Of a stretch of DNA of 64,000 bases, positions 47,601-59,700 are shown in pieces. Location of the stretch: positions 682,001 to 746,000 of the forward strand of contig JAWUZG010000353.1 of NCBI GenBank assembly GCA_036785705.1, written 5' to 3'. The notes under the pieces were generated by a model. The model made no database searches. It saw nothing but the letters and a program-made list of their open reading frames with translations, and was not told the DNA's origin. A program made the translations under genes and the position numbers. The DNA comes from Acanthornis magna (taxonomy: Eukaryota > Chordata > Aves > Passeriformes > Acanthizidae). Each line of letters starts with the position of its first letter. Within the stretch, counting starts at the first letter, position 1.

Positions 47601-48754
47601 CGGCAGGAGAGGAGCACAAAGCATCTTCTGGAAGCAGCTGAAGACTCACACACCCAGAGGAGATGCCAGGGAGGATTTGAAATGGGAGTGGAAAGTGGAA
47701 TATAGAAATCCCCTGCTTTCTTGTGAGCAGAAGTTACCTCATTGCTAAGTTCAGTTTTCCACTCCCTGTGGTATTTTTGCATGCTATGGTTTCTCCATCC
47801 CTATTAATTTCTCCAGCTCTGGAAAAGGCCCCACGATTTAATGTCTGTGAGGAACTACAGAATTCCCTGTTCAGGCTGCAACTCTGGGCACATCCAGCAC
47901 AAACCAGGATGTCCCCTGGCTGGAGGGGACAAGTCCTTCACCATCAGGGACACCTCACTTTGGGGGACAACTGCACTGGCCTTGTGCCATGAAAAAACAT
48001 TTCCCCTCGTGCTCTGGTCCTTTCCAAGATATTTTGCTTTCCCACATTACCAGGAAAGACACTTCAAAACATTTAAGTATTAAAAAATACTTAAATAACC
48101 TAAAAGTTCTGGCAGTGTCCTACAGACTTTCAGCCACTGTCTGAATCAAGTATGATTTATTTTATAGCTCATGTTATTTTTACAAGTTATTTTATAGCTG
48201 TTTCTCAAAAAAAAAGATGCGTTACACTCTCCAGCAGCACCACAACAGAGAGGATGCTCTGTCTGAGTCTCCCTGGCATTTCCATCAGCCCCACACAAAC
48301 CCTTATCTATGACTCAGATGGGGCGTTCACTGCCAAATTTAGGGAGAAAAAGCAATTTCTTTCCCTGCCAAGTGAGGAGCTCCTCAGCTTTGCAGGGCAG
48401 ATGAGCCTTTGGAGGGACAAGCAGGATTCACCTGCAGGAAAAGCCCTGGGACAGCCCCCCTGACACAGGCACAGCCCCTGCTGGGGGCTGCTCCCTGTGC
48501 TCCCTGTGCAGGAATTGTCTGTCCAGCACAGCCTCTCTGCAGAGGGACAAAGCCCAGGACAGAGCAGCCTCTCCCTCACAGCCTCAGCACAAAAAAAGAA
48601 GAGAAATCACCGCAAATGGCCCAGCCAGGACTCACCATTTTGGCTCCTTGCAGCTGCCGCAGCCCCACCCTGGTGTCCCCCACTTCCCTGTTCCATAGGG
48701 AGCTGCTCCCAAGGCTCTCTGCACCCATCCTCCCAAACCCTCCCGGAGCCCCCA

Positions 48755-48917
48755 GTGCCCTTGGCAGCCCGGACTGGAGCCCAGCCCTGAGCCCCCAGTT
48801 CCTGTGGCAGCCTGGACTGGAGCCCAGCCCTGAGCCCCCAGTTCCTGTGGCAGCCTGGACTGGAGCCCAGCCCTGAGCCCCCAGTTCCTGTGGCAGCCTG
48901 GACTGGAGCCCAGCCCT
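48755..48917. repeat. About four 43-bp tandem units
   Basis: The unit contains CCTGGACTGGAGCCCAGCCC and TGAGCCCCCAGTTCCTGTGG. The middle copies are identical, so the expansion looks recent. A minus-strand open frame with repeated WAPVQAATGTGG-like peptides is a by-product. Confidence 0.95.
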
Positions 48918-49872
48918 GCTCCCACGGGGCTCCAGCCGCTGGGAATGACCCAAGCCCGGGGTGACCACGGACCAGCCATGTCCTTGTGATGCTTTGGGGC
49001 AACTTTGCTCCAAAATAAGTGTTCTGTCTGGGGAAAGTTGTCCTGTTTTGATCGGGTGCTGTGGTGGCAGGACAGTGGGGCTCCCTGGGACCCAGGGGCC
49101 GAGGGTTTCCTGGGCAGTGGGGCTGGAGCTGATGGAGAGGCAAACCAGCCTGTCCAGGTCCACGTGTTTTCCTGTTTTTTTCTCCCCAGAGTAGTGATGG
49201 TTCTTTATGCAGAACTGTGTAGCCACTTCTGTGTAATTTCCTGCCCTGACTGACCCAGAGCTGCCATCAGAGTGGCGTGGTGGTTTTGCTTGGCCCACTT
49301 TTAGCCAGTGAGTAGGGTGGGGTACAAAAATGGCTCCTGCATGTCCTGTGTAAAGATTCTGGAAATTTTTCCACCATGTCCAGCAGAGCCAATCTCTGAT
49401 GGTTCTGAAGATGATGGACATGCTGCTGGCCAAACCTGGGCCAATTAGAGATGTTAGTTATGCCTCTGTGAAAACATATTTAAGAAGAAATCAAAACAAT
49501 GCGCACACGCACTTCTTTTTAGCCAGAGGAGGAGGAGGAGGTAAAAATATGTGAGGAAAACAACATGGAGGCACCAAGGTCAGTGGAGAAGGTGGGGGAG
49601 GAGGTGCTCCAGGCGCCGGAGCTGAAAACCCTCTGCTGGCCGTGGTGCAGACCATGGGGGAGCAGGTGGTCCCCCTGCAGCCCATGGGGTCCAGGGGAAT
49701 GCAGAGAACCCCCCACAGCCTGTGGGGAGGTGCCCACGCCAGAGGAGCAGGTGATGCCTGCAGGAAGCTGTGATCCAGTGGGAGTCCCAGCAGAGACTGA
49801 GAATTGCAAAGGCCTTGTGAAAGAGAGAGAAAGGCCTTGCTCCCGGGATGGAAACAGCCTGGCCTCGGCTTG

Positions 49873-50383
49873 TGTGAAAAACAAAGTTCACTCTCCTGTT
49901 GAAATTTAAAAGTTTAATAAAGGACAATAGGGGACAAAAACAATAAAGCAAAGAAACAGCGCTGGGTGCTTGGCCCTAAGCCAAGAAGCACACCTGCCAT
50001 TGGGGGAGTCATCTTAAATACTCTTTGTATTGCGTCAGCCTCATGCCTATTCATAAGCACTCATACATATTCAAACTTTTCTCAAAACTATTTTGCATGT
50101 TCCAAGAACTCTTTTGCATGGCTCCTCCTTGGTCCCGCTTTTTTAGAGCATGCGTGTTTTTGGCTGTGGTTTCTTCCAGTCTTGGTTATCATCTCCAGTT
50201 TGGGCTTTTGTCCGTGGTCCTTGCATCTGGTTATGGCTGATAGTCAGGTATCAGTGTTGGGTCTTCTCTGTGCTGTTCTTTGGGCGTTATCCAGTCAAGC
50301 AGGCAGTGTGGTTAGTAAAGAAAAGTCTTTTAAACTACCTCTATTAGTTATTTTACTACTATATCGAAATCTAGTTCATAACA
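49873..50383 (-). mobile_element. Second LTR nested in the first, minus orientation
   Basis: Read on the minus strand it begins TGTTATGAACTAG, has TATA-like GAGTATTTAAGATG and an ATTAAA in CTTTATTAAACTTTTAAATT, and ends in a CACA. This is a complete U3-R-U5 layout with TG..CA ends. The true borders may be wider (49800-50580), because neither side returns at once to clear host-LTR sequence. No target duplication was confirmed. Confidence 0.6.
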
Positions 50384-50668
50384 GAAATTAAAACATTGGT
50401 TATATACCTTTATCTTTATAACAAGACTAGTCCTATAAAAACAATAAAACCATACACACAATGAATATTTGCGAAAAGTCAACACTATATTATGTATTTA
50501 CCACAACTTGGAAGTCTGCAACTTATGGTCAAGAACTCATGTTTCGCAGCAAAAAATTCAGGCAGGTTTTTGCTTCTCGTGAGATTGGACCCACGCCAAA
50601 GAAGTTCGCAGAGGACTGTCTCTCGTGGGAGGGACCCCACGGCTAAGTAGAGAACTCTTCTCCTTGAT

Positions 50669-50960
50669 GGACTGACCCTGACAAAGAAAACACCCATGTT
50701 CTGCCCCCCCCCCAGAACTGTTTGTTGGAAGGAAGGAGGGAGGGGGTGAGCTGAGAAATGGTGCCTTAATAGGGAGGGGGTGAGTAGAGAACAGTGTTTG
50801 TAGCAGAAGAATTGTGACGGACTGACTAAGAGAAAAAACCCCACACTCTGCCCCGGCCCCAGACTTGTTGGTTAGTTGGAAGGACGGAGGGGGTGAGCTG
50901 AGAAGCGGTGCCTTAAGGGGGAAGGGAGGTGAGTGAAGAAACGGTGTCTTAAGAGCTTAT
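50669..50960. repeat. Two-copy 150-bp tandem duplication inside the host LTR
   Basis: GGACTGACCCTGAC at 50669 and GGACTGACTAAGAG at 50819 begin two similar blocks. Each continues with a CTGCCCC run, a TTGGAAGGA block and GGTGAGCTGAGAA. The copies differ by several substitutions. Confidence 0.85.
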
Positions 50961-51195
50961 TTATCCTCTGACTCTGTTAGGTTAATAAATCACTTTGCCA
51001 CTTTAAGTTTTCAGGTCTGCTCTGCCGCCTGTGCGTCCTCCTCATCAGTGATTTATCTCAATTCATGATTCTGGTGTGTTTGTGTTAGTTTTCCCCTCTC
51101 CTCTGCATTTTCCCTCTCTCTCCCTTGCAGCAGGAGAGAGCATAGAGAGCAGATGTGGTAGGTGCCTGGCATTCAGCCAGGGTCAAATCTTGACA

Positions 51196-52847
51196 AGTGG
51201 GTTTCCATCATCTCTTCTGAGCTTGGGCAAAGCTCAAGTTTAACTCTATGGGTTATTTTACTTGTCCCCTTCTGAGCAAAGCAACTGTGATTTTCTATGA
51301 GACTCCAATTAAAAAACACCTTTTGTCTAAGTGACAGCAGGACCTGCTGAGCACTGTGACTTCCCTCTTGCATTTACCAGATACAAGTTTGGTTTAAATG
51401 AAACACAGCAAGGAAAGGCAGGCTGAGCCCAGACTTGCAGGGTTTGATGTGCTGAGGGAACTTCCAGCTCACCTTTTCAGAGGAAGGTAAAGCTTGGCTT
51501 GTGCTTGGGCAGGTGTTGGCTGGACCCAGAGACAGAACTTCATGCTCAGTTAATCTTTTTTGTGGAATATCAAAATCCAGATGATCTAAGGATAGTTAAG
51601 CTTGGTTATTCCTGGCAGTGGCTGTGCCCTGTTAAAGGTGCCTCTGGTAAAGGTTCCTGAGCCAATGGTGTGAAATGGGAATTCTTCTACGTGTGGGAGA
51701 TTCTGGGAGGAATTGACAGTTTAGGCTCAGTCACATCCCCAAGAAAATCGCTTTTGTGTCAGAAGTGCTCTGGGCTGCTGGGAAGGAGATCACCAAGTTT
51801 GAGTTCCCCAGGACAATAGAAAACCATTTTACGAGAACTTGTTGCCCAGGATTCTCCTGCTCTGCTTGTGTTGCCTCGGCAAGGAACTGTACAGAGCCCC
51901 ACAGAGATTTGTGTAGTTCTTTAATAATAACATCAAGGTCAGCAAGAGTAATGACTGAATTTAACAAATGACACATGCAACAAACAGAGGGAGTACAACA
52001 TCACTGCACAGCACTGGCTGAACTGACAACACGAAATTCAACATCCCAACAAGGGACCGTTCTCCTCCTTCCCTGCATCAGCACCGCGAACGAGGCAATG
52101 TTCCCCACTGGTTACCCCCAAATCTTGCCAGACATGCCCCTTCCCCAAAATAAACAGTGACCGAAGATGCCTTCACACACCAGGGAGCAGAGAGAGAATT
52201 TGGATGACCACAGAGTTCACGTGGGTGAGTGCTTCAAAGTACAGCCAGCAACACTTTGTAACACTGGGCAAATAAAATAAAACAAAACAGAATCTGAACC
52301 TTTGTCAAATGCAGCTCAGCCCTTCGAGGCTGCGAGGCACTGACAGAAAGTTTTGAATGAATGAGAAACAAGGGGAGAAATCAAAGAGCAAATGAAACAA
52401 CTGATTGTTTGTTAAATGCCATCAGACCTCCGGTAAGTGCTGCTCAGACCAGCCCAGAGTGGAGCATGTGCAACTGGAGAGACCTGCTGAGGTCTTGAGG
52501 TGGCAGAGCATCACTCAGCTCCTTTTGGTCTGGAATGAACGTTTATTTAATTAAAGATTGGCTGGTGTGGACTAGGAAAGGTTTATAGACAGAGAGTACA
52601 TAGGACACCATAGAGCAGAGGATGGTGCTCCAGCTAATTCGACCTCATTTACACAGCATTAATTGTCAGTGGAAGCTGATTTTAATTCAGGACCAAGTTT
52701 TCATTCTTGGTAGCCTTACATTAAGTTCCTAAATTAGTCTTTAGGGTCTGGCATAAAGGGAGTGTGGTTTTCAAAGGCACGTGAGATACTTTTGGGAGCC
52801 GTTTCTGCAGCCAGATTTAGGTTGATCCTAAATCCCAGATCTGGGAT
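51196..52847. other. Intergenic, nothing recognised
   Basis: Unique-looking AT-average sequence. No gene, retroposon or tandem repeat was recognised. Confidence 0.6.
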
Positions 52848-53055
52848 CCCAGAATGGATTGGGTTGGAAGAGTCCTTAAAGCCCATCCAGTCCCAACCCT
52901 GCTGTGGGCAGGGACACCTTCTGCTATCCCAGGTTTCTCCAAGCCCTGTCTAAGCTGGCCTGGGACACTTCCAGGGATCCAGGGGCAGCCACAGCTTCCC
53001 GGGCACCTGTGCCAGGGCCTCCCCACCCTCACAGGGAGGGATTCCTTCTTAAACA
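52848..53055 (-). mobile_element. CR1 retroposon, about 210 bp
   Basis: AATGGATTGGGTTGGAAGAG, GGCAGGGACACCTTCTGCTA and CAGGGGCAGCCACAGCTTCC read as the reverse of the CR1 3' region. It marks roughly the outer limit of the ANTXR1 3' UTR. Confidence 0.95.
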
Positions 53056-53284
53056 CAAACCAGGTACCAAATTCACCACCTGATGTACTCTGATTTTTCT
53101 GGGAATATTGGGAAGGGTCACCAAAGCTGATCCTCTGCAGAGTTGTGCAGTTTTCTCTGGGAGCACCCACTGAGCTCCAGGCAGATCCCACCTGGATCCA
53201 TGTGCAAAACCCTTTGCTGATGGATCGAGGGCCTGTGGAGCCTGGAGCTGCAGTGCCTCAATTAATGCCATGTAAAACAGGTGT

Positions 53285-56011
53285 TCGTCACTACAGGAAA
53301 TATTTGTACATTTATAAAAAAGCAATACAACCGTAAAGAAAAAATACAACAAGCACAGCTTGATACGATAACATGCCATGAAATATCATTGGCTTTATAA
53401 TAATTTACTACAACTTGAAAAATGTTCTTTTATCCACAAAGGATGGGAAATGCTTCCATCTAACATATGGTAAGCATGCAGCAACAATATGTACAACAAA
53501 AAATTTGGAGCTTGTTTTTTATTCATACACTGGATGATTACAAAGGGAGCATTTGAAAATCCTGATTTTTCTAGCCTGATCTAGGCTTTATTTTTCTTCT
53601 TTAAATCTGTTTGGGGAGAATGAAAATTTCTATATATATCTGCAAAAAGTCATGGAGAATACACAGCTTTAATTTTTTTCCCCCAGCAGTAGGTTTATTG
53701 GTTAATTAACTAAATAATCAACTTAATGGATAATTGACTCTTAAAAAAATAAAATTCTCAATGCTTTATTGCTGAAAATCAATTTCCTTCCCAAATTTTT
53801 TTGAAATACTGAGGATCTGTTGGGGACATTGTTCTTGTATTAACACTACTCCCCGTTTTTACACCTTCCATCGTGAAACCAAACCAAACCAAACCAAACC
53901 AAACCAAACCAAACCAAACCAAACCAAACCAAAGAGCTCTTTGTCTGATCCTGTCCATCCCACAAGGGAATCCATCCCACCTTGAGTGGGGGTGTTAAAG
54001 CTTCCCCTCCCACCTGCTGATGTCGTGCTGTGGAACCAACCATGGCCTGTGGTGATTGAACTGGAAAGAGGGAGCAGCTAAAGGGGGTTTTGCTCCAGGT
54101 CGGGGACTGCTCCGTGCTGCCCGCAGACAGAACAGTGCGGGGGTCAAAGGGGAGCACAGCCAGCCTTGGCCCAGGAGGGCTCCTGGGTCCTTGTGACTGA
54201 TGGATTCATCGCACCTAAGAGCTGACCCTGACCTAGCGGAGGATGGGATAGACCCAGAGCCTCGTGCCAAGGGCTCCCTCCTGTCCTTACCCAAAAGGGC
54301 CCAGGGCAAGTCTCCACTGAGTCTCTTTCTTCTGTTCCCTTTCCTCTTTGAATATTTTTTTTCTTTTTTTTTTTCCTTGTTTTGCTAGAAAAGCTAGAAT
54401 TGACATTTCCAAAAGCACTGAAGGAAGTACTTGGCAAAGCAAGTAAAAAATGAGATGAGAACCCTTCGCTATTCATAGAACTGCAGCTACAAAGGTGGCT
54501 CCTCTCCTTTGACGTTGCAATTTCCAGAGGGAGTTTTGTGAGAACTGATCCCGAGCGTGGGTCAGGGACCCAAGGCTCCGGCTGAAGTGCTGAGGGATCT
54601 CCCCTGGCTCTCGCAGTGGCTGCAGAGGAGCGTGCTCAGGTGGCTGTAGGGTACAGGTGTGTGCAGGAGATACTGTGGGATGTGCTGGGGTCCCCTGAAG
54701 GTGAGGAGGAAGCAGGAGAAATGCAGCCAGTGCATTTCCTGGCAGACTGATTCCCATCTGGTGTGTCCCGGGGGGGTTTGCCCTAGTCAACAACTGCTAA
54801 TAGGAGGGATGCTGTTGAGAGCTGACAGGAGTGAGTAAGCACACTGGCTCTTCTTCACTCCGAGCTGGGGAGGCATCTGCTACTTATTTAGGAAAGGAAA
54901 ACAAAAAATAAGAATCCACGTGGAAACATGTTTAGGGTGAAAGAATTCAATTTACAGAAGAACAGGGACGCATCAGTGGCAACCATTTCAAACTGACGGT
55001 AACAAGGAGCCCAAGCAGACTGGATTTAGGGAACTTGAGATGCTGAACCTCTGGTTTATATTCAGAGTCTTTCCTTTTTAAGTGGATACCAGCATTAAAT
55101 TACACTGCAGAACTGTGGAGTGATGGACTAGATGGACAGAATTGCCTAAACCGAATGCAAAGACTTCTGCGGACCACGCCTTTCCCAAATGCCTCAATGG
55201 TTATGACCTTCTCTGTCCCACTGGGAACACCGAAGGCTCACCTGTCCTCAATTATCCTTTGTCCTCAGGGCTGGGGTTTATTTTCCCGTGTAATTCATTT
55301 TCCTAGTGACACTCTGTTTCCATTCACCTGCACTTCACAAACCAACATCCTCAAATCCACACCCCCTCCTCCTTTGCAGACCCTCAGAGCTGACAATACT
55401 TCCCGTCTGCAGCTCCTGGTCCGTGGAACAGCTGCCCGTCACCAATTCTCCCCAGATTTCGCCACGAATAGCGGAGATTTCCAGGTTCCTGTACCTGAGA
55501 GCTGCTGCTGTCACTCCTCCCTGGCAGTGAGGGGTGGGCACTGTCCTGCCCTGCAGGATCTTGTCCCCAGGACGTGCAGCTGTCCCCAGGTCGCTGGCTG
55601 GGATTCTGCACTGGGAAGAGTCCTTTGCTGTCCTTCCCTGGGGAGAATTTCCTTCGCAGAGAGCTTGCTCTGGTTATCCATTCCTTTATCCAATGAGTCC
55701 TAGGATCACCGTGGTAAGGCACAGGGAGGTGTCGGGGACCAAGAGGGGGCACAGCCTTGCTGGGATGGACCCGGAGCTGTTCGCCCCGTCCCTGCAGTCT
55801 CTTGGCTTTTCTTGCTGCGAGAGTTTGGAGGCACTGATGCACAAGGGATTCAAAAAACAAAAGAAAACGAAAGGAGAAAGGCGACTAGGGAGTCGTCGGT
55901 GCTGTTGTCACGGGTCCCTCCCGGCCCCCCCGGCCCCCAGCGGGATGTGGTACAGTACTGCTGGCAGAGCCCCTCCGACACCTCTGGAAGAGACGGGAGC
56001 GAGGGGAGCCC
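53285..56011 (-). other. ANTXR1: Probable 3' UTR of ANTXR1
   Basis: This stretch follows the ANTXR1 stop codon on the minus strand with no further coding signal. The left 500 bases are AT-rich. They offer reverse-strand AATAAA hexamers at 53765-53770 and 53518-53523 as possible ends. A (CCAAA)n repeat and a T-rich tract (54351-54376) lie inside. The true end is not fixed. Confidence 0.45.
53876..53933. repeat. (CCAAA)n pentanucleotide repeat
   Basis: About eleven perfect AACCA units. It is not the vertebrate telomere motif. Confidence 0.97.
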
Positions 56012-56275
56012 TTAGACTGCGGGGCGGGGGGGGGGCCGGGACGGGGGGGGGGCTCGGCTGGGGGGGGGCGCCTGGGGCGGGGGGGGCAGCGGGGGCAGCG
56101 TGGAGGAGGGGGAGGGGCTGTGGGGGGCGCTGGGGGGCGGGGGGCTGTAGATGGGGGCGGGGGGCGGGGGGCTGTAGATGGGCGCTGGCGGCGGCGCCGA
56201 GGGGTACGAGTTGTTGAGAGGGTATTTGGGGGGCGCCTCGGTGTTCTTCACGCGGGTGAAGTTGATGCAGCGGCC
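56012..56275 (-). CDS. ANTXR1: ANTXR1 last coding exon (proline-rich cytoplasmic tail)
   Basis: On the minus strand a C/T-rich tract ending GCGTTGCAG (56276) is followed by [20 protein letters not shown] and then [19 protein letters not shown]. The exon ends [20 protein letters not shown] and TAA at 56012-56014, 87 codons plus stop. This matches the C-terminal cytoplasmic tail of ANTXR1 (TEM8) as I know it. ANTXR1 is a single-pass integrin-like receptor with an extracellular vWA domain that binds collagen and is the cell receptor for anthrax protective antigen. The vWA, Ig-like and membrane parts lie outside the window. APIYSPPPP occurs twice in a row, apparently longer than in mammals. ANTXR2 lacks this proline tail. 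Confidence 0.93.
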   Translation of the reverse strand, partial: GRCINFTRVKNTEAPPKYPLNNSYPSAPPPAPIYSPPPPAPIYSPPPPSAPHSPSPSSTLPPLPPPPQAPPPSRAPPPSRPPPRPAV

Positions 56276-56439
56276 CTGCAACGCAAGAGAAGGAGCGGAG
56301 TTACCGAGGGGGGCACAGCCCCGGCCGAGCCCTGCCCGTGCCCTCCCGGCCCCGCCGCTCGGGGCTCGGCCCTCTGAGAGCAGCGGCATGAAATGCCTTT
56401 GCGCTGTTCTCTGCCTCTGCGAGAGCTGGCGAGAGCCAT

Positions 56440-56705
56440 TCTCACAAGCCTGGAACGGCTCGGACCTCGCAGCCCATCCCGTGCCACCCCTGCCATGGCA
56501 GGGACACCTCCCACTGTCCCCAGGGTCCTCCAAGCCCCAATGTCCAGCCTGGCCTTGGACCCTGCCAGGGATGGGGCAGCCACAGCTGCTCTGGGCACCT
56601 GTGCCAGGGCCTCACCATCCTCACAGGGAGGAATTTCCTCTTAACATCTAATGGAAACCTCCACCCACTCAAGGCCATTCCCCTTGTCCTGTCCCTCCTT
56701 CTGTG
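56440..56705 (-). mobile_element. CR1 retroposon, about 265 bp
   Basis: CCATGGCAGGGACACCTCCC, GGGGCAGCCACAGCTGCTCT and CCATTCCCCTTGTCCTGTCC read as the reverse of CR1. It begins about 165 bases from the ANTXR1 last-exon acceptor, and the long minus-strand open frame continuing from the exon is partly CR1. Confidence 0.93.
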
Positions 56706-59700
56706 TTTCAGAGCTGCGTTGGAGTCAGTGAACCTGTGGTTCCTGCAGATGCCTCTTCCCACACCTCAGTCTGAAACTTCCAGCAGCACAAAATCTGGGA
56801 TTTGCCCCTTTGGAGCCTCTCTCCTTCAAACACCTGGCTTTTCTATCCCATTCCAGTCATTTACCAACCAGGGAAAAGGGAAGATTTGTTTAACTAAGAC
56901 AGTTTATTGCTCAGAATTTTTCCTGAAATGCATCCATTTCTCTTCAGGATGTCTTGATATCCCAGTGCTCGTGAGAAGCCAATAAACTGCTTTTCTTGCT
57001 CTTTGGTGCTAAGCTACAGTTTGTTGTACAGTTTTAAACAAAACCTTTGCCCTCTGAGCTATTCTTTTCTTTTTTTTCTTCTAAGTTCCACCTGCAAAAG
57101 ATCCCACTGTAAATACTCAAATGTCAGAATCAGCATTACTGTATCATCCAAAAAGGCACTAGAGGATTTCTGAGTCCATTCTTTATTTTTGGATTGGTGA
57201 GCATGAGCTTATTTTCTGTTTTACTCTTTCCTCTCCCAAAGTAAATGTTTTTCCTGATGAAAAAATGCCAAATGGAGCATTGAGCCCCTGCAGGCTGGAG
57301 CAGATTTGGTGGGGTAACAACATGAGGCATTTTTAATCCCCTGCACAGCTCCGCATCTCCTCGCTGCTGTCCCCAGGCTGTGCACAAATGCTCTGCGGGG
57401 AGGGCCCGAGGGAAGGAAGGGACAAAGGGTGCTGGGAGGGTTGGACAGGGGTGGAAGGGACACAGAGATGTACAGACAGCTCCTGTTCAAGAGCTCTGCC
57501 AGCTGTGTCCTCCTGCTCTGGATGTGGAGGAACATCTGCCTGAGCCCCATTCAGCAGAGGGAAAAGGATTCCTGGCCGAGTGGGGCTGTGGAGCAGCCCC
57601 AGCTGAGCTCAGCCTGCCTTGGACAAGCAAAGGTCCTTTAAGGAAAACAAAGATTTCACAGTGCCTTGATCTGCACCGCGTTCAGGATGACCTGACCAGC
57701 TCTGGGCTGGGGCAGCTGAGCCCTGAACACCCTCTGGCTCCAGCTCAGGCTCTGCTCAGGGAATGGTGCCAGGGCAGAGCAGGGCCCCATGGGGTGGCCA
57801 TGAACATGGCAATGGCAATGCCCTCCCTGGGGATCAGTGGGTCCCTTGTGTGGCCTGTCCCTGCAGCAGGACATTGTGGTGGGGACAGGGAGAGCTCAGC
57901 TCCCACATGGAGCTCCCTCACTGTCTGTTCCCTGAGCTGTCCCTGGCAGGGGACAAAATGCCACCACAAAATGAAGGACAGGATGAGCAGGAGCCCTGTG
58001 CTCCCCCAGCACCTCCAGCACTGCCTGGCACGAGCCTGCAGTGAGCCCCAGACCCTGCCCCATCCCACAGCACCCGGGGCTCTCATGAGCTCCTGCCTTG
58101 CCTCTAACATTGTTTTAATGCACTTTGCTGAGATTTTAAGTAAATACTGTGGGACAGGCCTGCTGAGTGAGGGAAAGTCTGAATGTGAGATTAACCAATT
58201 CTACTCAGAAAAAACCCCCTTAAGAATGTTTTCCTTGTTCCAGTGCCACATCTCCTGCCACGCAACTCTAGTTGCTTCAGACTATTATTTGCACTAGTTT
58301 TGTTTTCATTATGTATGTTGAGAATAAAATAAACCTGACCAAAAAGCAGCAGTCAGAAATCTCAGCCAGAGAACAAATAGCTGCAGTTGTTTTTGTGCAG
58401 AGAGATGCTCTGTCTGGATGCTCCAAGAGTGAGGTTATGGAGCTGCTGATCCAAATGGAACTGAGCACTGCCCTGAGAGCATTCAGGAGGATGCACTGAG
58501 GCTCAGAAATCCTTGAGTTTGGGGCTGGGGACTAAAAGCCCTCTAGTGCTCACAGGAATGCCCAAGGCATGGCCCAGAAGGGCACACAGTGTGTGCATCC
58601 TCTGCACTGGCAAAGGTGTGACTTGTTATTGATGAGGATGGGCTGGGACAGCCCAGCAGTGCCCCTGTCACTCACAGGGACTCACAAGTGGTGCCATAGT
58701 TATTTCTGTACTCTGCACCAGTCCTTGTAGTCACCTCCCACCCAGTGAGCCCCTGTTTGTGAGCCACTGACAGCGCTTTTCCCAGGAATAGGCTGCTTTG
58801 AAACAAGAGAATTCTTATTTCAGACGTGATTCTCTCTCCATGTCCTTGATAGCTGCTCTCTCACAGGTCCAAGGACAGGTTGCCTGGCCTGGACAAGCAT
58901 CAGGACCGGGCTGTGAGCAGGGGCTGCTCAGATGCAGAGCAGAGACAGCCTGGGAGCACAGACGTGAGAGCCAGACCTGCCCAGAGCTGGCCCAGCAGCC
59001 ACTGACCATCAGATCCCTGTGCCCCACTCTCCTGTGTTCTCCAGTGCTTTAACTGAGTTCAAACTTCCTTCCCCTTCCCACAAGATGCAGTGAGCTCTTC
59101 CCTCAGCTCCTGCTGCCATTCCCTATCCCCTCCTCCTTGCTCCCGAGCCAGCGGTGCTGCCCTGAGCTGACAGTGACCTGTGTGGCAGCTCCTTCTCCTC
59201 TGCAGTGGTGAGTGCAGGGCAGGCAGCCCTTGGGGAGGGCAGAGACACAGCCCAGGCTGCCTCCTCCCTCCATGTGAGCTGCCAGAGCGAGGGAGCTCTT
59301 GTGTTTCACGCCTTGACATTCCTCTCACCGAGCAGATGGGGGGAGAGTGCCAGAGAAGAGTTTTCAGCCCAGATGGCCTGAGATGGACTTTGGCAGCTCT
59401 GCTGCCTCGGAGGAGATGGGGAAGCCAACAGCTCCTTGGGGAGGAGAGCTGTCAGACTGAATGACAAGGGGAGATCCAGGAAACAAATTACTGTTCCCTT
59501 GCACATGAGGGGCAGAAAATGCTTAAGTGGTGCCCTGGATACAAATGCAAAGCAGGCCTGGGACAGAGAGAGCTCCTTTAACCAAAAAGCTGGGTATTCA
59601 ACCCCTTGTATGTAGCAAAAGTGCAGAGGTTGTGCTGCAGCAGTGTGAGCACCAACAGTAACCCTGGAGCTCTGGAGGACCTGGCGGACTCTGCACTTGT

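Larger units (their letters stand above)
43616..49190. other. Intergenic, no gene recognised
   Basis: Contains one CR1 copy (44495-44640) and a 43-bp minisatellite (48755-48917). The sequence is otherwise unique-looking, with an AT-rich patch around 48060-48210. No conserved protein was seen. Confidence 0.6.
49195..51195 (+). mobile_element. Songbird ERVL-like LTR, plus orientation, interrupted
   Basis: The left part (49195-about 49800) has the promoter-like CATATTTAAGAAG at 49475 and then GGCACCAAGGTCAGTGGAGA. The right part (about 50590-51195) resumes with AAGTTCGCAGAGGACTGTCT, has an AATAAA at 50984 and ends GGCATTCAGCCAGGGTCAAA. Together they match the layout I remember for a songbird ERVL LTR. 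About 0.5-0.8 kb in the middle is a second LTR in the opposite direction. No viral gene is present. Confidence 0.7.

Noticed and set aside
48576..49433. 285-codon minus-strand open frame
   Set aside because: It crosses the 43-bp repeat and then LTR sequence, with no family resemblance.
53876..53933. Telomere-like repeat
   Set aside because: The unit is CCAAA (5 bp), not CCCTAA; it is an ordinary microsatellite.
56276..56533. Extension of the ANTXR1 exon upstream to an ATG at 56533
   Set aside because: A splice acceptor at 56276 fits the known tail exon, and the upstream part is intron and CR1.
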